64,000 bases of DNA. Origin: JBKQVT01 sp963727245 (GTDB lineage Bacteria; Planctomycetota; Planctomycetia; Pirellulales; Thermoguttaceae). The DNA lies in the NCBI GenBank assembly GCA_963727245.1, contig CAVSFO010000004.1:310001-374000 (forward strand). Direction: 5' to 3'. Shown here piece after piece: positions 41,304 through 50,011 of the stretch. Below the pieces are notes generated by a model, which was given only the letters and a program-made list of their open reading frames with translations, did not search any database and was not told the origin of the DNA. A program made the translations under genes and the position numbers. How positions within the stretch are numbered: position 1 is the stretch's first letter; every line of letters begins with the position of its first letter.

Positions 41304-42368
41304 ATGGCCAAAGCGACCTATAAAGACGCCGGCGTCGACCTGGAAGTGTATCGCCAGTCGATGGCCCGATTGCCCAAGCTGCTGCGGCAGACCTATACTC
41401 CCCGCGTGCTCCCGCTGGAAGGGGGATTTGCCGGCCTGTTTCAGCTCAATTTTTCTAACCATCTCTTCGGCAAAAAATATAAGGACCCGGTGCTGGTGTC
41501 CTGCACCGACGGGGTCGGCACGAAGCTCAGCGTCGCCATCGCGGCCGGCATCCACAAGACCGTCGGCATCGACCTGGTCGCCATGAGCGTCAACGACGCC
41601 CTCTGCTGCGGCGCCGAGCCGCTGTTCTTCCTCGACTACGTGGCCATGCCCAAGGACGATCCCGACCTGCTGGAGCAGCTTGTCGAGGGCATTGCGGCCG
41701 GCTGCCTGGAGGCGGAGTGCGCCTTGCTCGGCGGCGAGACGGCGATCCTGCCGGACCTCTACGCCCCGGGCGATTACGACCTGGCCGGCTTCTGCGTGGG
41801 CGTGGTCCCCAAGCACCGGCTCATCAACGGCTCGGCCATTGCCGCCGACGACGTGGTCTTGGGCCTGGCTTCCACCGGGCTGCACTCCAACGGCTACAGC
41901 CTCGCCCGCCGGATCGTCTTCGATCTGGCCGGCCTGAAGGCCAGCGATTACGTCGAGGAATTGGGCCGGACGGTGGGCCAGGCGATCCTCGAGCCGACGC
42001 GGATCTACGTCCGCGCGATACGGCAGGCCCTGGGCTACTATCGCATCAAGGGCGTGGTGCACGGCATCGCCCACATTACCGGCGGCGGCCTGCACGAGAA
42101 CCTCGCCCGCATCGTGCCCGAAGGCGTCCAGGTGGTGATCCAGCGGGGCTCCTGGCCGATGCCGGCGGTCTTTCCCTGGCTGCAGCGGCTGGGCGAGGTC
42201 GAGCAGGCCGAGATGGACCAGGTGTTCAACATGGGCATCGGCATGGTGATGGTGGTCAGTCCGTTCTATGCCGACAGCATCCGCCATCAACTCACCCGCG
42301 GCGGCGTGGAGAGCTGGCCGATCGGTCACGTGCGGCGGGGACCGCGCGGAGTGGTGTGGAAGGAGTAA
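41304..42368 (+). CDS. purM: Phosphoribosylformylglycinamidine cyclo-ligase
   Basis: AIR synthetase of purine synthesis (354 residues, intact). The start MAKATYKDAGVDLEVYRQ is family-typical. It contains PVLVSCTDGVGTKLSVA, DLVAMSVNDALCCGAEPLFF, CALLGGETAILPD, GLASTGLHSNGYSLAR and the AHITGGGLHENLAR block. The GxGTK ATP loop and the MNxND motif are all conserved. It is a single plus-strand gene divergent from the lipoprotein. Right after its stop the sequence becomes atypical, marking the start of the accessory island. Confidence 0.96.
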   Translation: MAKATYKDAGVDLEVYRQSMARLPKLLRQTYTPRVLPLEGGFAGLFQLNFSNHLFGKKYKDPVLVSCTDGVGTKLSVAIAAGIHKTVGIDLVAMSVNDALCCGAEPLFFLDYVAMPKDDPDLLEQLVEGIAAGCLEAECALLGGETAILPDLYAPGDYDLAGFCVGVVPKHRLINGSAIAADDVVLGLASTGLHSNGYSLARRIVFDLAGLKASDYVEELGRTVGQAILEPTRIYVRAIRQALGYYRIKGVVHGIAHITGGGLHENLARIVPEGVQVVIQRGSWPMPAVFPWLQRLGEVEQAEMDQVFNMGIGMVMVVSPFYADSIRHQLTRGGVESWPIGHVRRGPRGVVWKE

Positions 42369-42534
42369 AGAAAGCAAAGGTGGAAAAACAACGGAAACAA
42401 AGGTTCCTGACACCTTTGCTTCGCCCAACTGGTCGGGCCATTCGACGACCCCTTACTTGCCTTCGTCGAGCCCAGAACACGCTGCTCTTCGCTGCGATGG
42501 ACCTTGACGGCTGCGACGGGCTCGTATTACCGAT

Positions 42535-43368
42535 GAAGTGTCGCGGTGGTACAGCCCAAGCCTCGGCACGTTCATCACCCAGGACCCGGCCGCCGTGGAC
42601 GCGAATTTGTATCGGTATTGTGGGAATAACCCGACGGGGGCGACGGACCCGACAGGGCGGAACGTTTACGTTATCGAGCGTCCCCTTGCGTTGTCGTCGA
42701 AATGGTGGGCTCAATACCTCGAACTTTGGACGCTCCCGTTTACCGTTTTCGACCCGGTTGCGTTCCTAGCGACTGCGATCGTAACGTACTACAGGGACAC
42801 CACGTTTCACGGCATCCTGGTGGTGGCACCCCGGTGCGTGCTCGAAGACCAACGCGGATTGCTACGTCACTAGTTTTGCCGGCATAGGTGCAAAGGGCAT
42901 GGAGACGTGGGATTTCAGGCCTACGACAAGACCCTTCCTCGGCAGGGCGGCTGGCAGCACCCGGCGGCTGATTTCAATCCAAAGCGTCCCGGGGGCTGGC
43001 CGTCGAATTATTATCCTGTGGGCAGTACCCACATAGTCACGATCGTCGCCAACAACACATTTGACAACGCGGTGACCAATGCCGCGAATGCCCTGACGCC
43101 GACATGGCAGCGGTTCCGGATGGAGGGAATCAGCGCGCGATATAATTGTGTTGATTGGATCGTACGAGTGCTCAAGAATGCGGGTCTCACGTTTTCAAAT
43201 AAAAACCCGCAGCCGTTCGGGGACAACAACAACGTTCCGTTCTGGGTCCCATCCCGGGCCATCGGATGGTGCTCGACAAGCGTTAAGCCCTTGGAGGTGA
43301 GTGATGAAGCGTTCCGGCGCGGTCAGCGTGGTGATTCTCTTATTGCTCGGGTGCGGTCCGCAGAATAA
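42535..43368 (+). pseudogene. Orphan C-terminal end of an RHS-repeat protein with a papain-like tip, two frameshifts
   Basis: It begins abruptly with the RHS core signature VSRWYSPSLGTFITQDP, NLYRYCGNNPTGATDPTG; no upstream RHS repeats or start codon exist. After the core comes a variable tip with HGILVVAP, and after frame shifts near 42850 and 42912, GMETWDF, QAYDKTLPRQGG, ARYNCVDWIVRVLKNAGL. A His early and a Cys in YNCVDW suggest a permuted papain-like (PPPDE-like) peptidase toxin; this is inference. The fragment lies directly after purM and overlaps the next gene's start. Confidence 0.65.
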
Positions 43369-44060
43369 CGCACAACGAGCGATCAGCAAGGGGGCTAAGG
43401 CTATGAAGCCAAACGTAACGGCTGTGACGGTCGACGTACCGGTGGCAAGGAACCGCCCTTGGCCGATGCCTGGTGTCGTGGCTACGGGGCTGAACAAAGC
43501 CCTTACTGGGTTACGGGCGGGCAGCACTCTGACCGTTCGGCTGTCGGTCCCACGCGACGCCGGCACGAACCCGGGCATGGAGTTGATAGGCACGGTGGAT
43601 GTAGAATCCGGCATTCTTACGGTACGGACAGAATGTGGTTGCTTCGAGTTCCTCCCCAACAGCCGCTTCCGCGTGAAGGACCTTAAGGGGAATGTAACGA
43701 CGAGCGGCGAGATCGAGCCCGCCGGCCAGAACCCGGTGGACATTTGGGCTCAGTTTGGCCGCGCGGCGAAGATGACCGCGGAGGGGCCGGTCAGGCCGCG
43801 AGCGCGGCGTCTTCGCCGTCTGTGGGTTCGGCACCAGGATGATCGCCCGAGACTCACACGGGCACGACATCGATCTGGACGCGACAAACCAAGCGCTTCC
43901 GTACGAGTTAACCGGCTCGCGCGGCTTTATCACCCTGACCTTTATGCGCAAGCAGCGACTTCAAGGGCACGGTGGGAGACTTTGGGATCCCAAGCTATCA
44001 ATAGGTGTAGTGGACCAGCGAGACTTGACAGCCGACGAGGTGGGCGAGGAGACCGCTTGA
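43304..44060 (+). CDS. Lipoprotein, candidate immunity partner of the RHS tip, one frameshift
   Basis: About 250 residues. The ATG at 43304 has a strong GGAGGTGA site and lies inside the end of the toxin tip. The start MKRSGAVSVVILLLLGCGPQ is a signal peptide with lipobox. The body has VPVARNRPWPMPGVVATGL and TLTVRLSVPRDAGTNPGMEL, giving a beta-rich appearance. The frame breaks near 43800 and resumes with VFAVCGFGTRMIARDSHGHD and ends DLTADEVGEETA. No family is recognised. Immunity is suggested only by position and export signal. Confidence 0.55.
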
Positions 44061-44194
44061 AGGAATCGAAAGCGACGATCCGAGCCGCCAAAAGACTTAG
44101 GGGTTCTAACAGAACCCGTATTTCCTGATTTGTGCAATGTTGCTAAACTGTCGGGCCAATCTGGTCAGCCAACAAACGTGTCAAGGAGGACGCT

Positions 44195-44709
44195 ATGGCC
44201 AAGCCGTTGTTGCCCGACGCACTTTGGGAACGAATCCAACCGCTGTTGCCGCGCAACGTCCCGAGCCGAAAGGAGGCCGGCCGCGGGTTTCCGATCGGGC
44301 GGCACTCACGGGGATTCTCTTCGTGCTAAAAACTGGTTGTCCCTGGGAATACCTTCCCCAGGAGTTGGGTTGTGGGTGCGGCATGACGTGTTGGCGCCGA
44401 CTCCGCGACTGGCACCTGGCGGGGGTCTGGAAGAAGATATGGAAACTTCTCCTGGACGAATTGGGATTGGCGGACCGGATCGACTGGTCCACGTCCGCCA
44501 TCGACAGTTGCTCCGTGCGAGCGCTTTTTGGGGGGCAAAAAACGGGCCCGAATCCCACGGATCGAGGCAAGAATGGCTCGAAGCGCCATCTGATGGTGGA
44601 CGGTGCGGGCACGCCTCTGGCCATCGCCCACACGGGGGCGAACCGCCACGACTCGGAGATGGCCATCCCGTTGGTCGGGACAGATTCCGGGGACACGCAC
44701 CGATATTGA
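44195..44709 (+). pseudogene. IS5-family transposase remnant, frameshifted and truncated
   Basis: The N-terminus MAKPLLPDALWERIQPLLP is the IS5-type start. The frame breaks near 44270 and resumes GGRPRVSDRAALTGILFVLK, TGCPWEYLPQELGC. The DDE region keeps the first Asp in DWSTSAIDSCSVRA and the NPTDRGKNGSKRHLMVDG block. Coding stops at ANRHDSEMAIPLVG, before the last catalytic residues, where sequence shared with other RAYT upstream regions begins (about 44690). A strong AAGGAGG site precedes the ATG. Immobile remnant. Confidence 0.8.
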
Positions 44710-44740
44710 CAATATGGAGAAGATTTTGTAGATTCTCGGC

Positions 44741-45196
44741 ATGGCTAGGTTGGCGAGAGTCGTCGTTCCAGGTTTGCCGCATCATATCACCCAGCGTGGA
44801 AATCGTCGCCAGCGGACGTTTTTTTGCGATGAAGATTATGTGGCCTACATGGAACTCATGGCCGAGTGGTGCAGGCAGCGCGGGGTGGAGATATGGGCGT
44901 ACTGCCTGATGCCCAATCACGTTCACCTGATGGCGGTGCCGCAGTCGGCGGAGGGGCTGGGACGGGCCATCGGCGAGGCCCATTGCCGTTATACCCGGCG
45001 CGTCAACTTCCGCGAAAAATGGCGGGGCTATCTGTGGCAGGGGCGTTTTGCCTCCTACGTCATGGACGAGCCCTACTTGCTGGCGGCGGCGCGGTACGTG
45101 GAATTGAACCCCGTGCGGGCTGGCCTGGCGTTGGATGCGGCCGATTGGCCTTGGGACGCACAAAGGGTAGAGTCGAGAGGTGGCGCGGTGGGGTAG
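44741..45196 (+). CDS. REP-associated tyrosine transposase (RAYT), copy 1
   Basis: 151 residues of the Y1-transposase family: MARLARVVVPGLPHHITQRG start, the RRQRTFFCDEDYVAYMELM helix, the HUH-type PNHVHLMAVP, the RYTRRVNFREKWRGYLWQGR block, and YVELNPVRAGL. These enzymes act on REP palindromes as single strands. The last residues (QRVESRGGAVG) do not match the family and overlap the presumed 3' end of the group II intron, so the C-terminus is probably cut. The upstream sequence (ATTGACAA - GATTTTG) recurs before copy 2. Confidence 0.85.
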   Translation: MARLARVVVPGLPHHITQRGNRRQRTFFCDEDYVAYMELMAEWCRQRGVEIWAYCLMPNHVHLMAVPQSAEGLGRAIGEAHCRYTRRVNFREKWRGYLWQGRFASYVMDEPYLLAAARYVELNPVRAGLALDAADWPWDAQRVESRGGAVG

Positions 45197-45279
45197 GCTT
45201 CGACATATTCTGTTTCGGGGTTTCCCCGTCTGTGTCTCAATAGTCGCATGCCGTGCTCCGTTTCCACCTCCCGCTCATC

Positions 45280-45312
45280 GAACCGGACGGGCGGATTTCC
45301 CGCATCCGGCTC
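45280..45312 (-). ncRNA. Group II intron domain V
   Basis: On the minus strand, GAGCCGGATGCGG, a GAAA tetraloop, and TCCGCCCGTCCGGTTC form the 33-34 base catalytic hairpin, including the AGC triad near the 5' side and the two-base bulge. It is followed by a GAGCGGGAGG region compatible with domain VI. Confidence 0.85.
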
Positions 45313-45323
45313 TCGGACAAGGG

Positions 45324-46656
45324 TCATGGTTTCGCCCACGAGTGGCGGCGAGGAAATCGAGTCAGGTTCAGCAATCCAAGCTCTCGCTCCAGATAGCTGT
45401 CGGGATATTGGCGGTATCCCTGCCCATCAAGCTCGAATTTCCGCCGCAGCCACCGACGGACCCGGCGACAGGCGTGCTGATGCACCGCATGGAACGCCGA
45501 GGTATAGGTTCCGTAACAGAAGTAGTTGGCCCACCCGCGCAACACCTGATTGACCTGGTAGACCAACGCTTCCGGTCGAATGAACGTCGGCAATCGGCCC
45601 ACCAACTCGTTGAGCTGATGGCAGACCCCGAGCACCTTCTTGCGCCGGTCGCGCGCCGAGATAGGCCCCGCCCGTTCGCGGTGAATACATCCGGCCGAAC
45701 GTGTACCCAAGGAAGTCGAACGACTCGGCAGGCAGGCGGCAGACGTGCGTTTTCGTCTCGTTGACCGTCAATTTCAGCCGCCGCATCATGTCGCGCATCG
45801 CCGCCAAGGCGTCATCCGCCCGGCGACGACACAGGATCACGAAGTCGTCGGCATAGTTGACGATCCGGGCCTGATAACGGGCGTCATGCCCGAGGGTCTT
45901 CCAACCCAGCACGAAACGTCGCATGTACAGGTTCGCCAACAAGGGCGAAATCGGCGCGCCTTGCGGCGTGCCGCGCTTCGTGTCCTTGTTCCGCGTGGTA
46001 CGTCGCACATGGCCCCGCTCGTCGGTCTCTTCCACTGGCGCCACCAGCCATTGCTTCATCAGGTGCAGCATGGCCTTGTCGCTCACGCGACGGGCGACAC
46101 ACAGCATCAGTTCCGGGTGCGGGATGCTATCGAAGTACCCGCTCAGGTCCGCATCGACCACCGCGTGGTACCCCTGGCCCAGCAGGCGATGCACTTCCTG
46201 CACCGCCTCCAGGGCGCTGTGGTTCTCGCGATAGGCGTATTGTTCGGGTTGCAGGTCGGCCTCGAAGATCGGTTCCAAGATCAGCAACGCGGCGGTTTGC
46301 ACCACGCGGTCGCGGATCGTGGGAATCCCCAGCGGCCTCTGCTTCCCATCCGGTTTTGGCAGGTAAACCCGCCGCACCGGTTGCGGCTGATACCTTTTCG
46401 TTCGCAATTCCTCCGCCAGTTCGTCCAACCATCGATCCGGCCCGTACTTCTCGATGTCCTCGAACGCTTGGCCGTCCACGCCGGGCGCTCCGCCGTTGGC
46501 ACGGCATTGCGCGTAGGCCGCTTCCAGCACGTCGCGGCGATACACCTTGTCGTACAGGGAGTAGAAACGAAAGCCGGGCGCACTCTTCGCTTTGTCATGC
46601 AGCGCCGCGCGGAGTTTCTGCAACGGAGTGGTGTTGGTAGGCTCTTCGCCAATCAT
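45324..46656 (-). CDS. ltrA: Group II intron reverse transcriptase/maturase, one frameshift
   Basis: About 444 residues after repairing a break near 45680. Reverse-transcriptase blocks: YRRDVLEAAYAQCRANGGAP, RPLGIPTIRDRVVQTA, VDADLSGYFDSIPH, GTPQGAPISPLLANLY and catalytic NYADDFVILC. The domain X/maturase part after the break has LNELVGRLPTFIRPEALV and WANYFCYGTYTSAFHAV, then LRRKFELDG. No HNH endonuclease is visible. It splices the host intron and supports retrohoming. Confidence 0.9.
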
Positions 46657-47195
46657 CCTTTGCCTCGCTCTTGCGTACGCTGATCCTTGAACTGAGGCCC
46701 CTTGGCTCCGCCGGCATTACCCGGTTTCTTCGCTACTACGGGCCTCTCCGCCACCGACGTGACCGGGCCTGACCCTCGCGGGCTGCCCGTTGCGGTTGCC
46801 GCCGCCGTCATCATCGGTTTCCCGTGCTTCCTGTGCATTCCTTCGATACATGCCGTCGTCTCTACCCCGGCGGAATTGCAGAGTGCGTTTGTCGCTGGCT
46901 TCCTCTGCAACGCTGGCCTTCCCCGCCTGTCCGATAGGTCGGCTTCCGCATCATACGTTTCGGGGCCTCGTCGAGCGTTCACTTGCGTTACGGCCTGCAT
47001 CTTCGCGGGATCACCAAGTGATCCTTTCCATCGAAGGCTCCGACGGATTCGTTGCCTCCTCCGCCGCTTCGATTGCTACTGGGCAAGCGACCCTTCCCAG
47101 GCGGGACTTCCACCCGCTAGAATACACACGCATTCACGGCGCACGGACAGGTCCGGTATTGACAAGATAGGCAAGAGTTTGTTTTGGTACACACC

Positions 47196-47240
47196 ATGCC
47201 GCGTGCTGCCAGAGTCGCCCCCGGCGGCATGGTATATCGG
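47196..47240 (+). pseudogene. RAYT copy 2, N-terminal fragment
   Basis: Reads MPRAARVAPGGMVY, the typical RAYT start, then loses similarity before the end of the dsbD gene at 47272. The preceding 50 bases (CCGGTATTGACAAGATAGGC, then GAGTTTG) resemble the segment just upstream of RAYT copy 1 (about 44690-44735). Confidence 0.6.
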
Positions 47241-47271
47241 CAAAGCAACGGTTCCCGAGAGCCTCGTTCCG

Positions 47272-49353
47272 CTACCGGGACGGCCCGGCCTTCGTCAAGG
47301 CGTCCAACACGGTCTGCTGCATGTAGGCGCCGCCGAAAACAATCGGCTGGTTGGGATGGTCGGCCGGCATCACGACCAAGGTCGGCACCTGGATGGCCGG
47401 GTTGACCAATTCCAACATCTTCATCACCTCGGGCGGACTCGTGGTGGCGTCGCAGCGGACGGTGACAACTCGGTTGCGATGGACCAGGTCCACGACCGGG
47501 GCCGTGTTGAGGACGTTGGCCTCGAAAGCCTGGCAGGTGAGACACCACTTGGCCGTGAAGTCCAGGAAAATGGTCTTGTCGCCGCCGCCTGGCCGCGTCT
47601 CCGCGACGGTGCTCGGCCCGGCGGTCTCAAGTTCGTACCGCTCCCGCATCAGGCTGGTCAGGCTGCCGAAGGAATAGGGGCCCGAGTAGATGCGGTTCAC
47701 GCCGGGAAACATGAAGATCCACACCACAACGGCGAAAGCGACTGCCTCCAGCCAGCCGCGGACCTTGGTCCCGGGATCGGCCAGGGGCGAAATGCGCCCG
47801 ATCCACCAGCAGGCCGCCCAGAGACCGAAGAGCAGCCCCAGGGTCGGCACCAACAAGGGCGTGTCCAGGAAGGTGAAAATGAACACGACCGTGCCCATCA
47901 GGACGAAGCCCATGATCTGCTTGAAGGTATCCATCCAGGCCCCGGGCTTGGGGAGGAACCGCAGCAACTGGGGGAAGGCGCCGATCACCAGGTAGGGGCT
48001 GGCCATGCCGAGTCCGGCGGCGATGAAGACCGCCAGCGTCAACGTCGGCCGCTGCACGCTGGCCCAAGTCAGGGCGGGAAACAGGAACGGGGCGCTGCAC
48101 GGGGTGGCCATGACGGTGGTCAAAACGCCCTTGAAAAATGCCCCGGCCGCCCCCTCCTGGGCTGCCAGGTCGGCGGTCTTGCCGCGGCCGACGAAGCCGG
48201 GAATCGGCACTTCCCAGACGCCCAGGAAGCTCAGCCCCATGGCGAAGACCACCGCCGCCAGCGTGATTGTGAAGGCCGCCGAGCCAAACTGTTGCCCCCA
48301 GCCCAACTTTTGCGGCGAGACGGCCAGCGCCGCCAGCACGACAAAGACGGCCATCAGGCCGGCGGAGTACCAGAGATTGAGCACCAGGGCCTTGCGGCGA
48401 TCTTGCCCCGCCTGCTCCAGGAACGACAGCAGCTTCAGCCCGATCACCGGCAGCACGCAGGGCATGATGTTGAGGACCAGCCCGCCAAGGAACCCCAACA
48501 AGACCTGCCAGCCGATGTCGGCCGCCGTGGCGCCGGCGATCTGCCCTCGCAGGTACGCCCGCATCTCGGCGGGTTCGAATTTCCCGTTGAGCTTCTTCAG
48601 GGCCTCGACGCTGGTAAACGGCTGCCAGACCAGCCGGGCGGCCGGCCCGCTCGGGGTTGACCCCGGCACTTCGGCGGGCTGCGCAGGCGGTTGGACAGGT
48701 GGTTGGGCAGTGGGCGGGGCCGGCTCGATCGGCGGCGCACTCCCTTCCCGCGCGGCCGGCACTTCGGCGCCCTTGCCCGGCACGGCGGTAAAAGCATAGT
48801 CCCGCGGCGGATAACAGCCGTTCTGGTCACATGCCTGGACGTTCAACTTTCCCGGGATCTTCAGTCCGGCCGCATCGACGCCCGGCGCCAGCTCCAGGGT
48901 CGCGTGCCAGGCCACCGTGCCCTCATGCGACTCGATGACCAGGTCGCCGAAGGCCGCCGGGTCTTTGCTCTTTTTCGGCGGCGGCGAGGCTTGAAATTCG
49001 CCCACCCGGATGCCCTTGGGCAGCGTCAACTTGATCTTGCTGGCCAGCGGGCCGCCCGGCGGTTGCGTAATCGAGTAGATGTGCCATCCCTGCCGCACCA
49101 CGGCAGTAATGACCAGTTGGCCGGGCTTACCGGCGGCCGGGGCGGCAAACTCGGCGCTGACCGTGACCGCCTGGGCCCCTTCGGGCTGTCCGCCGCCGAG
49201 GGCATCGCCGAAGCCGCCCTGCGAGCCGGCTTGCCCCCAGGTCGAAGAAACCGCCATTCCGATGCAGGCGGCCAGACACACGCTCCCCGCCAAGAGCCGC
49301 AATTGACGCACGATTCCAGCATCCTTGAAGAAGTGGAGAAGGAAACGGACCAT
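47272..49353 (-). CDS. dsbD: Thiol:disulfide interchange protein DsbD-like
   Basis: 693 residues, intact. Signal peptide region (SVCLAACIGMAVSSTWGQ), then an N-terminal DsbD-like domain with CDQNGCYPP, the active Cys pair (NVQACDQNGCYP). A Pro-rich linker follows. The eight-helix membrane domain has the two conserved Cys in NIMPCVLPVIG and MATPCSAPF. The C-terminal thioredoxin domain has FTAKWCLTCQAFE. It transfers electrons from cytoplasmic thioredoxin to periplasmic substrates. It lies right next to the mobile island; the 3' end is undisturbed. Confidence 0.93.
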   Translation of the reverse strand: MVRFLLHFFKDAGIVRQLRLLAGSVCLAACIGMAVSSTWGQAGSQGGFGDALGGGQPEGAQAVTVSAEFAAPAAGKPGQLVITAVVRQGWHIYSITQPPGGPLASKIKLTLPKGIRVGEFQASPPPKKSKDPAAFGDLVIESHEGTVAWHATLELAPGVDAAGLKIPGKLNVQACDQNGCYPPRDYAFTAVPGKGAEVPAAREGSAPPIEPAPPTAQPPVQPPAQPAEVPGSTPSGPAARLVWQPFTSVEALKKLNGKFEPAEMRAYLRGQIAGATAADIGWQVLLGFLGGLVLNIMPCVLPVIGLKLLSFLEQAGQDRRKALVLNLWYSAGLMAVFVVLAALAVSPQKLGWGQQFGSAAFTITLAAVVFAMGLSFLGVWEVPIPGFVGRGKTADLAAQEGAAGAFFKGVLTTVMATPCSAPFLFPALTWASVQRPTLTLAVFIAAGLGMASPYLVIGAFPQLLRFLPKPGAWMDTFKQIMGFVLMGTVVFIFTFLDTPLLVPTLGLLFGLWAACWWIGRISPLADPGTKVRGWLEAVAFAVVVWIFMFPGVNRIYSGPYSFGSLTSLMRERYELETAGPSTVAETRPGGGDKTIFLDFTAKWCLTCQAFEANVLNTAPVVDLVHRNRVVTVRCDATTSPPEVMKMLELVNPAIQVPTLVVMPADHPNQPIVFGGAYMQQTVLDALTKAGPSR

Positions 49354-49520
49354 TATAGCCGGTCAGGGGATGCCGGCCAACTGAAGTAATCAACGCGAAA
49401 ACAAGGAGGATAAACATACCGGGGCAGATCGCTTCTGCTATCGGAGGGGTGGGCTTTGCTTCCGTCTGCCCGGCGGGTATCCTGAGATCGGCTTTCCTTA
49501 ACCCCCAGGGAGACAGCGGC

Positions 49521-49868
49521 GTGAAACTCGTGATCGCCATTATCCAGCCGACGAAATTGAATGCCGTCCGCGAGGCGCTGGAGAAGATCGAGGTCACGCG
49601 CTTGACGATCTGCGACGCCCAGGGTTTCGGCCGGCAGCGCGGGCGGACGGAGATGTATCGGGGCCACGAATACACGACCACGCTGTTGCGCAAGGTCGCC
49701 CTGGAGATCGTCGTCAACGACGATTTCTTGGATCGGACCGTCAACACGATCATCAACGTCGCCCGCACCGGTCCCGAGGGGACCATTGGCGACGGCAAGA
49801 TCTTCATCCTGCCTGCGCTGGAGGCGATCCAGATTGACGACGGCGCCCGCGGCCCCGGGGCGGTGTGA
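49521..49868 (+). CDS. glnB: P-II nitrogen regulatory protein
   Basis: 115 residues from a GTG start, preceded by AGGGAG. It has KLVIAIIQPTKLNAVREALE, GFGRQRGRTEMYRGHEYTTT and GTIGDGKIFILPALEAIQI. The Tyr used for uridylylation is kept (HEY), but the following T-loop TTTLLRK differs from the usual xVDFLPK, and two to three residues (PEG) are inserted before the IGDGKIF loop. No ammonium transporter or glutamine synthetase gene is adjacent. Role: sensing ATP/ADP and 2-oxoglutarate. Confidence 0.92.
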   Translation: MKLVIAIIQPTKLNAVREALEKIEVTRLTICDAQGFGRQRGRTEMYRGHEYTTTLLRKVALEIVVNDDFLDRTVNTIINVARTGPEGTIGDGKIFILPALEAIQIDDGARGPGAV

Positions 49869-49906
49869 GGCAGCAGGGGCCGGGGGCCAGGGGAACACTC
49901 GGAGAC

Positions 49907-49988
49907 GTAGGGTGGGTCGAGCGCAGCGAGCCCCACCAACTCCGATTCGGCCGGCTCTGGTGGGGCTCGCTCGCTCGACCCACCCTAC
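49907..49988. repeat. Inverted repeat with GTAGGGTGGGTCGAG arms
   Basis: Arms GTAGGGTGGGTCGAGCGCAG (continuing CGAGCCCCACCA) and TGGTGGGGCTCGCTCGCTCG (continuing ACCCACCCTAC) are about 30 bp and nearly complementary, with about 18 bases between. The element lies between the convergent glnB and membrane-protein genes and might end both transcripts. Confidence 0.85.
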
Positions 49989-50011
49989 GCCTAAGCTCTA
50001 GATCTAAGAAC

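Larger units (their letters stand above)
45166..47144 (-). mobile_element. Group II intron (boundaries approximate at the 3' end)
   Basis: On the minus strand the element starts at 47144 with GTGCGCC and, shortly after, AGCGGGTGGAAGTCCCGCC, a domain I hallmark. A structured leader of about 490 bases precedes the reverse-transcriptase gene. A domain V hairpin lies at 45280-45312. The 3' end cannot be fixed by eye; I place it at 45166-45240. The intron lies antisense to RAYT copy 1 and overlaps its C-terminal codons. Confidence 0.75.

Noticed and set aside
46702..48660. 652-residue plus-strand open frame
   Set aside because: Overlaps the group II intron leader and the antisense of dsbD, with no domain features.
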